Positions 1 to 8,926 of a DNA stretch of 64,000 nucleotides are shown in pieces. Position 1 is the first letter of the stretch. Every line of letters starts with the position of its first letter. The DNA lies in the NCBI GenBank assembly GCA_001890945.1, contig MLAX01000001.1, positions 558,001 through 622,000 of the forward strand, read 5' to 3'. The notes below the pieces were generated by a model that did no database searches, was not told the origin of the DNA, and saw only the letters and a list, made by a program, of their open reading frames with translations. The DNA comes from Alphaproteobacteria bacterium AO1-B. GTDB taxonomy: Bacteria > Pseudomonadota > Alphaproteobacteria > Rhizobiales > Stappiaceae. The position numbers were made by a program, and so were the translations under genes.

Positions 1-101
1 AAGAGCTCGCGCCCATTAGTTTGTTTATGTATTCCCTTTTTGTTCCTGTAGAATCAAGATATATTATCACCTGGAAGTTGCAAGAAACTAGGAGGTTTAA
101 C

Positions 102-299
102 ATGTCAGGAAAGAACTACCGTAGTGCCAAAACTGGCCAGTTCGTTTCGAAAAAAACAGCACAAAACCGACCCGCCACCACGCTTTCGGAAGCCCGTGAT
201 GGCGGACAAACTGGGCGTTCAAGGAGCAGCAAAACTGGGCAGTTTGTTACCGACAGCTACGCTAAAACCCACCCGTCGACAACCGTAAAAGAAAAGTAA
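102..299 (+). CDS. Small repeat protein with two KTGQFV motifs
   Basis: A 65-residue basic protein of unknown function. The start at 102 is chosen because GGAGGT lies 5 bases upstream; a longer reading frame exists but lacks such a site. The protein holds two copies of an S-x-KTGQFV motif (residues about 8-15 and 44-51), each followed by a K/T/S-rich stretch ending in a P-x-TT motif, so it looks like an internal duplication of a unit of roughly 35 residues. Short proteins with this KTGQFV signature recur in proteobacterial genomes and plasmids without an assigned role (recalled, not searched). It ends 4 bases before the SEC-C gene, suggesting co-transcription. Confidence 0.6.
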   Translation: MSGKNYRSAKTGQFVSKKTAQNRPATTLSEARDGGQTGRSRSSKTGQFVTDSYAKTHPSTTVKEK

Positions 300-303
300 T
301 CGG

Positions 304-948
304 ATGATTATTTCACCGACTAAGATACCAAAAACCATCGGCGTGCGAACACGGAGAGCTTGTAGCGAACTGGCGGATGCAAGTAAGCTCATTTTTGTTG
401 ATGTGGAACCCACGTCCGATGCACTACCAAACAAATGTGTGCTGAATGTCCGCGACGTAGTCAACAACGAAGGCGGTGAAGTTGTGCTCGGTTGGTCGAT
501 CTCGCTCTGGCCGGACGTTATGATCCAGTGCATTGGGCATGCCGTTCACAAAAGCAATACTGGTTTAAGATGTGTCACGCCAGATAAAGACGGCTGCGAG
601 CGCATACTTTTTTTGCCAGACTCGTCTTTGACTTTTGACTTTGACGATCCGCAAGCCCGGTTGCCAACAAAAATGATTCCTTTGTGCAAAGATCCTTTGG
701 TCGCGCGCCTCATCGAAAATGAGGAAAGAGAGTACCTAATCAAATGCAGATATCCGCGTGGGGCAGACACAATAGAAGTGCGTGGAAACGACGCAATTGA
801 ACTGCGGCGTTTGGACGAAGCAAAACCGGAGCTAGTCCGACGGGTCTTTCTGAGAACCAAACACCATAACGATACCTGCGTGTGTGGAAGTGGGCGCAAG
901 TTCAGAAAATGCTGTCGCCCAAAGATGCTTGCAGTAGGACCAGCATAA
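304..948 (+). CDS. SEC-C motif protein
   Basis: A 214-residue protein whose last ~25 residues carry a clear SEC-C zinc-binding motif, C-x-C-x(8)-CC (CVCGSGRKFRKCC). SEC-C tails occur on SecA, where they bind zinc and SecB, and on many unrelated proteins. The first ~185 residues match no family I recognise. It begins 4 bases after the small KTGQFV protein and is probably in one transcript with it. The function cannot be given beyond a likely zinc-binding C-terminus. Confidence 0.6.
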   Translation: MIISPTKIPKTIGVRTRRACSELADASKLIFVDVEPTSDALPNKCVLNVRDVVNNEGGEVVLGWSISLWPDVMIQCIGHAVHKSNTGLRCVTPDKDGCERILFLPDSSLTFDFDDPQARLPTKMIPLCKDPLVARLIENEEREYLIKCRYPRGADTIEVRGNDAIELRRLDEAKPELVRRVFLRTKHHNDTCVCGSGRKFRKCCRPKMLAVGPA

Positions 949-1007
949 ACCCAAAGCCATAGCCAGCTTGTGGGGTAAAACTTCCTAAGGGCCATCAGCG
1001 TTTGTTT

Positions 1008-1601
1008 TCACACTAGTGCTCGAACAGATCTAGATAACGTGAGGGGCGCCACCCCGTAATTACGGGCGATGTGAGTGATGGTGTTTCGGCGGGATGCGAT
1101 TTGCCTGCGAGCGCATATAATCTGCTCATCGGTCAATTTGCGTGGCCTACCGATATGTTTGCCACGAGCTTTGGCAGCGCGCATGCCAGCCTTGGTGCGC
1201 TCCGAGATCTGCTCCCGCTCAAACTCGGCAAACACGGCCAATTGTCCGTAGAGCATCCGACCGACGGCAGTTGTGGTATCAATGCCTTGGGTAATGGCCT
1301 GAAAGTCCACGCCGCGTTTGCGGAGGTCATCCAGCATATGCAAAAGATGGATCGTTGATCGGCCCAAGCGATCCAGTTTCCAGACCACAAGCGTATCGCC
1401 TTCCGTCAAGGACGCCAAAAGCTCGTCAAGCCCTTTGCGTTTGCGGATCGCCCCCGAAACCCCGTGATCACCGTAAATCACATCACATCCGGCCTGTTTC
1501 AGGGCATCAATCTGAAAATCTTCGGTCTGTTCTTTGTCCGAGACGCGGACATAGCCAACTTTTTGGGATCGTTTTTCGGATGGGTTTTTTGTCGTTTTCA
1601 T
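1008..1601 (-). CDS. Serine recombinase (resolvase/invertase family)
   Basis: A 197-residue site-specific recombinase of the small serine resolvase/DNA invertase family (usual length 180-200). The N-terminal catalytic domain shows VGYVRVSDKEQ with the nucleophilic serine near residue 22, the conserved DTLVVWKLDRLGRS segment near residues 69-82, and FAEFERE(Q)ISERT near 124-135. A C-terminal helix-turn-helix follows (about 155-195). Such enzymes resolve transposon cointegrates or invert segments. It is not next to a Tn3-type transposase in this window, so it may be a transposon remnant. It is related to, but clearly not a recent copy of, the recombinase at 3354-3947. Confidence 0.88.
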   Translation of the reverse strand: MKTTKNPSEKRSQKVGYVRVSDKEQTEDFQIDALKQAGCDVIYGDHGVSGAIRKRKGLDELLASLTEGDTLVVWKLDRLGRSTIHLLHMLDDLRKRGVDFQAITQGIDTTTAVGRMLYGQLAVFAEFEREQISERTKAGMRAAKARGKHIGRPRKLTDEQIICARRQIASRRNTITHIARNYGVAPLTLSRSVRALV

Positions 1602-1766
1602 CCCTGAAATCCTAACGTTTCTAGCCGCTTGCGCAAGGCAAACTCATGCAATCGAAACCCATCAAAAGGGTTCCTTTTTGAAACCGTTGGTGAGCATGGA
1701 TTTGCGAGAAACGCCATATCAGTGAATCAAGAACTTAGCCGAAAATCAAGCGTCAATTGCTGAATT

Positions 1767-2246
1767 ATGGTAATGATATCAATAGGGAAGCCTTTTGATA
1801 TGAGATCTTCTCCCTCGACAAAACAGCGCTTCAACTGGATGCGTCCGGAGTACTTCGCAATAGGTGCATTCTATGTGTATCTACTGCTCCAAGACCGCGT
1901 GATTGGAACATGGACTCAGACGCTCGTAGTTCTTTTCGGCAGTGCTGTCGGTATCAAGCTGAGCTTTGTTGTAATCAGAACCATATGCCGGTTTATCCGC
2001 AACATCGTTCTGGACAGACCGGCTCAATCGAACCAGGCAATGAAGATGTCAATTGGCTTGTTTCTTACGATTTTTGCTCTGGATTTGGTCTGTCTCTCAA
2101 TCGCGTTGACCTATCGCCACACATTAAGCCCTGTGGTCGATACAGCGATGATTGCCTGGCTTATCCTAACCGCTCCGTTTGCTTTTGGAGCGTTTGTTAG
2201 CTTCTGGGCGGAGTGGAACGACCAACTGTTTAACGACCATAGGTAG
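1767..2246 (+). CDS. Hypothetical inner-membrane protein
   Basis: A 159-residue protein of unrecognised family with about four hydrophobic segments (around residues 28-43, 48-72, 93-115 and 127-150), so probably an integral inner-membrane protein. The start is uncertain: no good ribosome-binding site precedes either the ATG at 1767 or the in-frame ATG at 1800. It stands alone between a serine recombinase and a region of gene remnants. No function is proposed. Confidence 0.4.
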   Translation: MVMISIGKPFDMRSSPSTKQRFNWMRPEYFAIGAFYVYLLLQDRVIGTWTQTLVVLFGSAVGIKLSFVVIRTICRFIRNIVLDRPAQSNQAMKMSIGLFLTIFALDLVCLSIALTYRHTLSPVVDTAMIAWLILTAPFAFGAFVSFWAEWNDQLFNDHR

Positions 2247-2388
2247 CTGGCAACTATGGTTCAGTAGTAGTTTGCTAGACCATCTAAAACGAGCGACGGT
2301 GACCGCTTTCGGCCCATAGCGGGCATTCAACCTATGCTTGGCTACTGCATCGCAATATTCGTGAGGCTGCCATTACCTTCTCGAACCA

Positions 2389-2598
2389 TTATTGCAGAGA
2401 TGGTCGCTGCGAGAAGGGACTAATGTCGTTCTGTTGAGCAGCCTGATCCGAGCCATTGAAACCATTGAAGTGGGGTGCGGCACAGAAGGGCACGCAACCC
2501 TTGATAGTTGCCGGATCGGACAGCATCACGTCGGCCAAGTTATGGTCTTCAATGATGTCCCTGAGCACACCGAACTGGAAGTCAGCCCAACTCTGTTT
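2389..2598 (-). other. Unidentified 69-codon remnant reading frame
   Basis: Between 2247 and 2581 no full gene is evident. The minus strand holds a stop-bounded 69-codon frame without a start codon, following the broken AraC gene in another frame. Its translation (including DVMLSDPATIKG, CVPFCAAPHFNGF and AAQQNDISP) has a composition typical of real protein. It may be the tail of a lost gene, but I cannot name the family. Confidence 0.2.
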
Positions 2599-3252
2599 TC
2601 AGAGGATGACGAGCTAGCCCCGCTTCTTCTTTCACCGATGCTCGTACGCGCCTGTCGCTCACTCCCAGGAAGCTGGCGATCTCGCCTATTCGCCGTGTGG
2701 GTTCAGCGTACAATTCATGCCAAACCCTTTGTGCAACACGAGCATCTACCGCACCTCGACCAGCGCTCCAGTTCATGTAGGCAAGCTTTGCGATGTTGAG
2801 CGCTTCCGGTCCGGACCGCGTTACGGCAGAGAGAAAAGGTGTCGTCTTGAGGTCGCTTATGTTGTGAACGTGGTGACTAAGATCGCGCCCGGAAACGCCC
2901 AGAACGGCAGTCCCAGCCCAAGCTGGAAGAACAATCTCCGTGCAGGTCGTCTCCTCCGCATACTGCACCTCAATCGGTGCCGCGCGACTGCCAACGACAA
3001 AAGCCGTTCTCTCTTGATCGTTGATTAAAAAAGAACCTCGACTAGCCACGATGACTTTATGCGAGCCGTTGCCATTTCGTTGGATGATGGCCCGACCGGT
3101 TCGGCTTTCGCATAACTAGTCGCGTTATAGTGTTCCATCACGATACTGTACCAGACACTTTTGAGCCGTGCAGCATCAAGTAAGCTGGGCACAGGTTCAT
3201 CGTCGGTAGAACAAGCAAAAACGGTGGTTTTTCGGAGGGCGATCAGAGCCAA
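2582..3252 (-). pseudogene. Frameshifted, truncated AraC-type regulator
   Basis: Two overlapping minus-strand frames appear to be one gene. The upstream part (3252 down to ~3025) ends in ...SSWLVEVLF and stops. The downstream part (3049 down to 2582) continues with LINDQERTAFVVGS. The switch falls on a run of six A's at 3027-3032 (T's on the coding strand), and one extra base would join them into a continuous VEVLFLINDQ reading. The joined protein resembles the ligand domain of DUF6597-type AraC regulators (VVGSRAAPIEV, GVSGRDLSHHV), followed by a first helix-turn-helix (IGEIASFLGVSDRRVR). It then stops before the second AraC helix-turn-helix, so the gene is both frameshifted and 3'-truncated. 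A sequencing error at the homopolymer cannot be excluded, but would not restore the lost end. Confidence 0.5.
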
Positions 3253-3279
3253 GCGCTAGCTGGCTACCAAGAACGCGAT

Positions 3280-3339
3280 CTCTCTCCGAAAACTATCTCT
3301 TGAAACACTCTCTCCGAGAAGTCATTCTAAAGATGACTT
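3280..3339 (+). promoter_or_regulatory. Possible resolvase binding (res-like) region
   Basis: Just upstream of the recombinase gene are two direct copies of CTCTCTCCGA (3280-3289 and 3308-3317, 28 bp apart) and an inverted repeat AAGTCAT/ATGACTT (3319-3325 and 3333-3339, 7-bp spacer). Serine resolvases commonly bind repeated half-sites immediately upstream of their own gene, both for recombination and autoregulation. The assignment is positional inference. Confidence 0.3.
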
Positions 3340-3353
3340 TTAGGAGATAATTT

Positions 3354-3947
3354 ATGCTTTTCGGGTACGCCCGTGTTTCAACCAACGACCAGAACCCTCA
3401 GCTCCAACTCGATGCGTTGACCACGGCTGGCTGCGAAAAGGTTTTCGAGGAAAAGGCATCGGGGGCACAACGTGACCGCCCGCAGTTGACCGCAACGATC
3501 GAGTTCATGCGGCGCGGCGACACACTCGTTGTCTGGAAATTGGATCGCCTCGCCCGATCCATGAAACAACTCATCGAGACGGTGGAGCGACTGGAAGCAG
3601 TCGGCGTCGGCTTCCGCTCGATCACCGAGGCAATCGATACCACTACGCCCGGCGGCAAACTGGTCTTTCACATCTTTGGAGCGCTGGCCGAGTTCGAACG
3701 CGGCATTATTCGTGAGCGCACCCAGGCGGGTCTGAAAGCGGCTCGCGATCGCGGACGTGTGGGCGGCCGCCCCCCGGCGCTCTCATCCCAAGATCTTGCG
3801 GCGGCACGAGCCATGCTCCTTGATCCAGAGATTACAATGGAAGCGGTTGCCAACCGACTGGGGGTGGCTCCATCAACCCTTTATCGACACTTGCCGGGCG
3901 GCCGGGGAGCGTTGCCTCAGGTCGCAATAAGCAGTGGCGACGATTGA
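3354..3947 (+). CDS. Serine recombinase, Tn3-type resolvase
   Basis: A 197-residue small serine recombinase. GYARVSTNDQ near residues 4-13 contains the catalytic serine, followed by DTLVVWKLDRLARS (about 60-73), the FGALAEFERGIIRERT helix (about 108-123) and a C-terminal helix-turn-helix ending in APSTLYRHLPG. Length and domain order match Tn3-family TnpR/DNA invertases. The ribosome-binding site AGGAGA precedes the ATG. No transposase is adjacent. The next gene begins 2 bases after this stop, so the two may be co-transcribed although their functions look unrelated. Confidence 0.9.
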   Translation: MLFGYARVSTNDQNPQLQLDALTTAGCEKVFEEKASGAQRDRPQLTATIEFMRRGDTLVVWKLDRLARSMKQLIETVERLEAVGVGFRSITEAIDTTTPGGKLVFHIFGALAEFERGIIRERTQAGLKAARDRGRVGGRPPALSSQDLAAARAMLLDPEITMEAVANRLGVAPSTLYRHLPGGRGALPQVAISSGDD

Positions 3948-3949
3948 CC

Positions 3950-4537
3950 ATGGATCAGGTCGATAAACGAAAGCTCAAAAAGACCGCTGCCGAGGTTTGG
4001 AAACTAATCCACGGATCACTTCACTATCGGTTCGCCCGCTATCTTGTTGGTGGAGGCGTACTCCTTCTCGCTGGTCCGCCACTTCTTCATGTCGTACTGA
4101 TCCACCTGTTTGGGATTGCCGTCGACCAGATCGGCTATGAGTTAAGCCCGTTTTGGGACAACGCGATCAAGTGGGTTGGGATCGCTTTGATCGCCACAGG
4201 CATCTTTACCTTCTTTTTCGGAGAACGACAGCCGACGTTGTTGGACGATAGCTTCGACTTCACCATCCCCGACGGTTGGAGCTTCGGCGATGTCATGAGA
4301 ACGATTGCCAGAGGGCGGGTCCTATCATTTGACGGTTTCACTGACGAAGAGCTGGCTACGCCTCTCGCCGAAAGAGAGCTGATCGCGAAGAATATGATAG
4401 AGGCACTTGGTCTGATGCGTTCGGATGAGATCACGCCGACATTACCATCCTTCGATGTTCATGACGAAGGCTCACAGATAATTATCAGGAGGCACGATGC
4501 CGACGAAGAAGAGAATTCCAAAGCCTCCGGGCGGTGA
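3950..4537 (+). CDS. Hypothetical membrane protein
   Basis: A protein of about 195 residues with two hydrophobic segments in the first third (a long VGGGVLLLAGPPLLHVVLIHLFG stretch, shown here only by position, about residues 28-52, and WVGIALIATGIFTFFFG near 68-84), then a soluble acidic tail. The ATG at 3950 is preferred to the TTG two codons upstream. Family not recognised. Its end overlaps the next gene by 41 bases, so the two are probably one translational unit. Confidence 0.45.
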   Translation: MDQVDKRKLKKTAAEVWKLIHGSLHYRFARYLVGGGVLLLAGPPLLHVVLIHLFGIAVDQIGYELSPFWDNAIKWVGIALIATGIFTFFFGERQPTLLDDSFDFTIPDGWSFGDVMRTIARGRVLSFDGFTDEELATPLAERELIAKNMIEALGLMRSDEITPTLPSFDVHDEGSQIIIRRHDADEEENSKASGR

Positions 4538-4850
4538 GCTGGTTTGCTCAACCAATCAAATGGCGATCGTCGAGGTGCGGAACGGCGAGGTCTTCGCCGA
4601 ATGCCATGACGCGCCGGGCAAAGTGCGGTCTGCGACCGGTAGCGATCAGAAGTTGTTCCTCAGGAACTGGGCGCTTTCTGTAATCACGCGCGAAGACAGG
4701 AGCCTTTCAGAGACGATCACGCACCAAGAGCTGGAAATCCTGCGGTCTCAAAAATACGAGTACATCAACGAGGATGGGTTCGAAGTTATAGTGCAATTCC
4801 GCCTCCCGCGCCTTCAATCTCGTGGCGGTAGCGAGGCGTTTGCCGAATAA
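4497..4850 (+). CDS. Hypothetical protein
   Basis: A 117-residue soluble protein with no recognised domain. The start overlaps the preceding membrane-protein gene by 41 bases, and an AGGAGGCACG ribosome-binding site directly precedes the ATG, which supports it as a real gene. Nothing in the sequence indicates a function; the pairing with a membrane protein is the only clue. Confidence 0.4.
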   Translation: MPTKKRIPKPPGGELVCSTNQMAIVEVRNGEVFAECHDAPGKVRSATGSDQKLFLRNWALSVITREDRSLSETITHQELEILRSQKYEYINEDGFEVIVQFRLPRLQSRGGSEAFAE

Positions 4851-5081
4851 CTATCCATGATAGGCCGTATGATTTCGGCCGCCCTCTCTTTAGACCGCTC
4901 TTGAACCTTTAGCTCTGTGATCTCATGTTATGGGTACTGAGTGCTTTGCCTGATAGGTCTGTTGGGAGGGGGTTCGATTCCTCCTCACTTGCTCTGTCTC
5001 GGTGGCCTTCTAACCTTCATTGCCCTCTGGGCTCTGACTTACGCCGTTGGTCTGTCAACCTCGAATGGAAAGGAGAACCAC

Positions 5082-5207
5082 ATGAAAACAGAGAACGCTT
5101 ATACTGAGAAACGCACTATTGCCGCCAGGTCTCTGGCAAACACAATCGCGGCTATCGGGACTAGCACGTGGTCTGGTCTGGCCCTATCAGGCAAAGCACT
5201 CAGCTAA
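5082..5207 (+). CDS. Very small hypothetical protein (41 aa)
   Basis: A 41-codon reading frame with a strong ribosome-binding site (AAAGGAG, 6 bases before the ATG) in an otherwise empty stretch (4851-5274). The product is basic at the N-terminus with a weakly hydrophobic C-terminal half. No family is recognised. It is supported by the start signal only and could be a leader-type peptide. Confidence 0.3.
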   Translation: MKTENAYTEKRTIAARSLANTIAAIGTSTWSGLALSGKALS

Positions 5208-5274
5208 ACATTGGAGCCCCGGTTCTTGGGCCTTAGAATGCTTCATCCGGCTTCACAGTTGGTAAACCTCTGTA

Positions 5275-8085
5275 TCAGAACCCGTATTTCTCGCGCCGAA
5301 GGCGGAACGCTGCCTCGCCACCCTCCATGATACGCTTGATCGCCTCTCTCGCTTCAGCGATGTCAATGGCACCGACTCCTTTGATAGTGCCCCGAGACTG
5401 ATCGCCCGTCGTGCGGTAATCGAACCACGTCACCAACTCCGCGTCTCCGTTCACGACGAGATTGGCGTTGTGACTGGCGAATACAATCTGCCGGAGCCGC
5501 TTCGCCCGCCAAAGCTGTTCGACCACTTCTAGCATCACAGGATTGTCCAAATCCTCCTCCGGCTGGTCGATAATCAAAGGCGGGCCCGGCTGGTTGAGAA
5601 GCGTCTTCAACAGCGCTGTGGCTTGTTGCCCAGCGGACGCGTTGGCGAAGGGTATGTATTCGCCCTCACGCGCCCGAAACTCATACACCGGAACCGAAGC
5701 GATTGGGGTCAAAGCAAGCGTGAGCCACTTCTCCGGGCTCAAGTGGTCCGCAATCTTGTCCACGTCCGACGCGCTCAAACCAAAGCCTTGAAGTGCGCGC
5801 GCCTCCGGCCTCGCCTCGGGCAGAGAGTTGCCGCTGTCATAAGAGGCTAACCGCTCAAGATCTGCGAGTGCCGATGACCAAACCGCTCTTGGATCATCCG
5901 CCGCCGTAATCCCACTTCCAACAGCCTCGATTTTCGCACCTTGCACCCGTGATCCTTGCAACGCCGACCGAAGCGCTTCCACAAACGCGCTAGCGTCGGT
6001 GAACCGTTCCACTCGCACCCGGATCAAATCGCCGGATCGTTCGGTTAACCGAGCGCATTCACGGTCGATCAGATCATCGCGTTCGAGCTGCGCAGACACC
6101 CAAGCCGACCAGGCGGCATCATAGGCCTCTTCCGCCTTGTCCAACGTCGTCAACGCGTCGCGCACCCGCGTTGTTTCAGCTCCAAGCTCCGCAACGCGCG
6201 TCTCAAGCTCTTTGAGCTGATTGAGCTTTTCCGTATGGGACGAAGACCTCTGCGTTGCAGCCTCATAGCGAGCCTGGAACGCGTTGTACGTCTCCGACCA
6301 ATCACTCCACGGGCTACCCTCGTCGGAGGGACCAACACCACGCGAAGACGCAACGAGATCATCGAGCGATCCGACAACTCGGTTCAAGAGCGCCACGTAT
6401 CGCTCGCGAGCCGCCCCAACGGTTCCTTTGGCCTCTGTCGGTTCCTCTGGCACCGGCTGGAGCGACGCCTGCTGTCGCTCCGCCAGCGCGCGCAGCTCCT
6501 CGAGCTGCCCGCGTAGCGTTTCGGCACCCGTGCTCCATGAGTTCATTAAAGCGTCCGCTTTGTTGAACGCCTGCCCTTGGTCGAGAAGCGCCCGATCCTC
6601 CTCGGTCAGCCCCGAAAGTGACTGCCTGATCGTCTCGGCTTGCTCGCTAATCGACTTCACCTCCAACTCCCGGTTGTGAAGTGTCCTAGACAACTCGCGA
6701 AAACGCTGCCGAGCCGCGTAAGTCTCTATGGTCTTGCCCGCCTGCTCCTCAACTCGGCGCTGCGCGCGATCCAAATCACCGCGGATCGGGGTGGTGATAA
6801 ATCGGGTCAGTTCCTCCAGCCGCACACTGACATCGCTGAGCTGCTTCTGGCTATACGCCTGAATAGGCAACAGCGCTCGCACCTCTTCCTCTGTACAAGC
6901 TTGCAGAGCACCATCGCCAATCTTCATCTGTACGCTGCCATCGACGCTAGACCGACGAACCTGATGCGGAACGCCATTTAAGACATAATGAACGTCCACT
7001 GTCGCTTTGTGTTCTGCCAAGGTGCCTTTGATCAGACGCGCGCGGCGGGCCTGATAGTTTGGGGTCTCGTCATTATCGCCGTCCGGCGGTTGGTCGCATA
7101 GCGCCCACCGAAGATACTCCAGGACGGTCGACTTGCCGGTACCGCGTCCGCCAATCAAAGCGCTGTATTGCGGGTTCAGCTTCATATCGAGTGGGCCAAG
7201 GAAACTCGAATTACTGACACTGACCGCCGCGATATAGGTCTCTGGTACGAGCGGTTTTTCACGGCTGATCCGGGATTCCTCCGCAAGGCACGCTTGACGC
7301 AACGCCTCCGCCGTAGGGACCGCCCATTTGATCCATGTAGAGGGCTCACCAAGCGTGGTGTGATCATCGCGGCGGCTGTCCGAGGTTTGAATGCAAGCTA
7401 ACGGCCGATTGCCCCAGGCTTGATCCTTGCCCTCTAGCCGGTTTTTCACGCCGGGCTTTAGTTTCTGGTAAGTCCCATCGGTGTAGCCGCCGACACATGG
7501 CATATCGATGTATTTGTCAGCCTGCCCGGTGCGCAGCAACGAGTCCTTACCCTCACCGGACACGTTCGGCAGAATGATGTACCGGTCACGCAAATACTCA
7601 TGCTCATCCAGCTTTCGTTTCAAATCGTCGAACGTCAGCACCGAGGAAAGACGCGTCGGATCAGCGGCGATACTTTCAGCCGGGGCGGTTGGCGTGATCG
7701 CCAACGCCGTCAGCGCGAGTGAAAACATGTCGTTAGGGAAATCGGCGTCAAAAATGACAATCGCTTGACACGGCACGCCGAGCGTGAGTTCTACTCCGGG
7801 AAAAACCACTAAACGCCTCTCGGGCGGCAGCTCTTGTCCGTCAGGACCGGGCTCCTCGCTTGCGGCCCGCCGTATGAACGGCAAAAAGGTCATGCAATGA
7901 TGATCGGTGATCGCCACCGCCCCAATGCCCTTCTCGCGACAAGCCCGCACAAAACGCCGCGCGTATGCTAGACGCTCATCATCGGTGACCGCCCGCGGTC
8001 CTGCCCATTGCGCGTCACGCGGTGTGTGAACTTGAAAATCGCACCGGTAGAAATGAGCGCCATTATCCTTCATCGAGCGCGCCAC
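5275..8085 (-). CDS. TrlF-type PHP-domain AAA ATPase
   Basis: A 936-residue protein combining an N-terminal PHP-type phosphoesterase domain (CDFQVHTPRD near residue 15 and AITDHH near 58, both metal-binding signatures; FPGVEL near 95) with an SMC/RecF-like ATPase. Walker A GGRGTGKST lies near 312, a long coiled-coil-rich middle spans about 430-700, the ABC-type signature NASAGQQ is near 820, Walker B LIIDQPEEDLDN near 838 and the switch histidine FASHNA near 868. This matches the family annotated as TrlF-type AAA-like ATPases, found among defence-associated nucleases/ATPases. It is the last gene of a minus-strand restriction-modification operon; its start overlaps the restriction endonuclease gene by 23 bases (or 11 if the second ATG at 8073 is used). 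Its partner role, for example degrading or sensing foreign DNA, is inferred from context. Confidence 0.8.
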   Translation of the reverse strand: MARSMKDNGAHFYRCDFQVHTPRDAQWAGPRAVTDDERLAYARRFVRACREKGIGAVAITDHHCMTFLPFIRRAASEEPGPDGQELPPERRLVVFPGVELTLGVPCQAIVIFDADFPNDMFSLALTALAITPTAPAESIAADPTRLSSVLTFDDLKRKLDEHEYLRDRYIILPNVSGEGKDSLLRTGQADKYIDMPCVGGYTDGTYQKLKPGVKNRLEGKDQAWGNRPLACIQTSDSRRDDHTTLGEPSTWIKWAVPTAEALRQACLAEESRISREKPLVPETYIAAVSVSNSSFLGPLDMKLNPQYSALIGGRGTGKSTVLEYLRWALCDQPPDGDNDETPNYQARRARLIKGTLAEHKATVDVHYVLNGVPHQVRRSSVDGSVQMKIGDGALQACTEEEVRALLPIQAYSQKQLSDVSVRLEELTRFITTPIRGDLDRAQRRVEEQAGKTIETYAARQRFRELSRTLHNRELEVKSISEQAETIRQSLSGLTEEDRALLDQGQAFNKADALMNSWSTGAETLRGQLEELRALAERQQASLQPVPEEPTEAKGTVGAARERYVALLNRVVGSLDDLVASSRGVGPSDEGSPWSDWSETYNAFQARYEAATQRSSSHTEKLNQLKELETRVAELGAETTRVRDALTTLDKAEEAYDAAWSAWVSAQLERDDLIDRECARLTERSGDLIRVRVERFTDASAFVEALRSALQGSRVQGAKIEAVGSGITAADDPRAVWSSALADLERLASYDSGNSLPEARPEARALQGFGLSASDVDKIADHLSPEKWLTLALTPIASVPVYEFRAREGEYIPFANASAGQQATALLKTLLNQPGPPLIIDQPEEDLDNPVMLEVVEQLWRAKRLRQIVFASHNANLVVNGDAELVTWFDYRTTGDQSRGTIKGVGAIDIAEAREAIKRIMEGGEAAFRLRREKYGF

Positions 8086-8926
8086 CGGTCATCTCATCGT
8101 CAAGACGATCCGCTCGCTTAATGCCGTCCGCGAACGCCGCGAACACATCGCGGGTTTCGTCGAAGATCGTGGTGGTCGCAAAGTGTTGCGCAACCTCGGC
8201 CTTGATCTCATCAACCGATTTGGCTTCTGGATTGCCCTCCGCCCAAGCGCGACCAGGGTGCAACGTGTCCCATGGTGACTTATTATTCGCGCGCGTGGTG
8301 GCGGCATCCCCATGCTTACCGATGCCAAAGAGGATCTTCGTCTCGTTGTTCCAGATGGGCTTGAACAGGTTGATCAGATGGCTCTCGGCCGCCGCCTGGT
8401 AGCCGCTTTGCACCGCTAAGGCGCGGCACTCGAAATCCTCGATCTCGATGCCCGCCACCTTGTCGATGTTTTTCCGGTGCTCGTTCAGACGACCGTAGAG
8501 TTTGGTTTCTTGTTCCAGCAGTGTCGCCGCGCCCACGGGCGGGTCCGCCTTGCCCACATAGATCGGTGTCTCTCGGCGACTAATCGGGCCGTAAACCAGA
8601 TCCGCGCCGGTGTAGTAGATCGCGTAGACCCCAGCCCCGTAGAACGGTTTGATCTCGCCCAAGGGCCGGCGGTCTTGTGAGATCAACGCCAGCGCCACGA
8701 AGTGCCCGATCAAACGCGGCTCGCTTGGATCAAAGAACGCATCCGGCAAGGTGACCGGATCGATGTCGCGCTCCAAACGATCGAGATTGTCCCGCATCGC
8801 ACTGATCGCGGCCAGTACCTTTTTGCGCGACGGCCCAGTCATCTCCGCGTCGCGCACCAAGGCCGTGAACTGATCTAGGAGCGCGGCTGTCTCATCCGCG
8901 GATCGCAATTCAGGGCGACGCGCCAT
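8063..8926 (-). CDS. Eco29kI-like GIY-YIG type II restriction endonuclease
   Basis: A 287-residue protein with a GIY-YIG nuclease core: GVYAIYYTG near residue 100, then PIYVGKADPP near 122, in the spacing typical of Eco29kI-family enzymes. The following helix with E-x-LYGRLNEHRKNI and the RALAVQSGYQAAAESHLI segment (metal-binding glutamate) also fit. It lies directly downstream of a C5 cytosine methyltransferase, with the stop and start overlapping as TAATG, so translation is coupled. Eco29kI cuts CCGCGG; the same or a similar site is plausible here but not shown. Methylation by the neighbour should protect host DNA. Confidence 0.8.
   Translation of the reverse strand: MARRPELRSADETAALLDQFTALVRDAEMTGPSRKKVLAAISAMRDNLDRLERDIDPVTLPDAFFDPSEPRLIGHFVALALISQDRRPLGEIKPFYGAGVYAIYYTGADLVYGPISRRETPIYVGKADPPVGAATLLEQETKLYGRLNEHRKNIDKVAGIEIEDFECRALAVQSGYQAAAESHLINLFKPIWNNETKILFGIGKHGDAATTRANNKSPWDTLHPGRAWAEGNPEAKSVDEIKAEVAQHFATTTIFDETRDVFAAFADGIKRADRLDDEMTGGALDEG

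Noticed and set aside
4955..4995. T-arm-like sequence (GGTTCGATTCC with a short pairing stem) suggesting a tRNA or tmRNA end
   Set aside because: No matching acceptor, D or anticodon arms could be folded around it; a five-base stem with one G-U pair can occur by chance.
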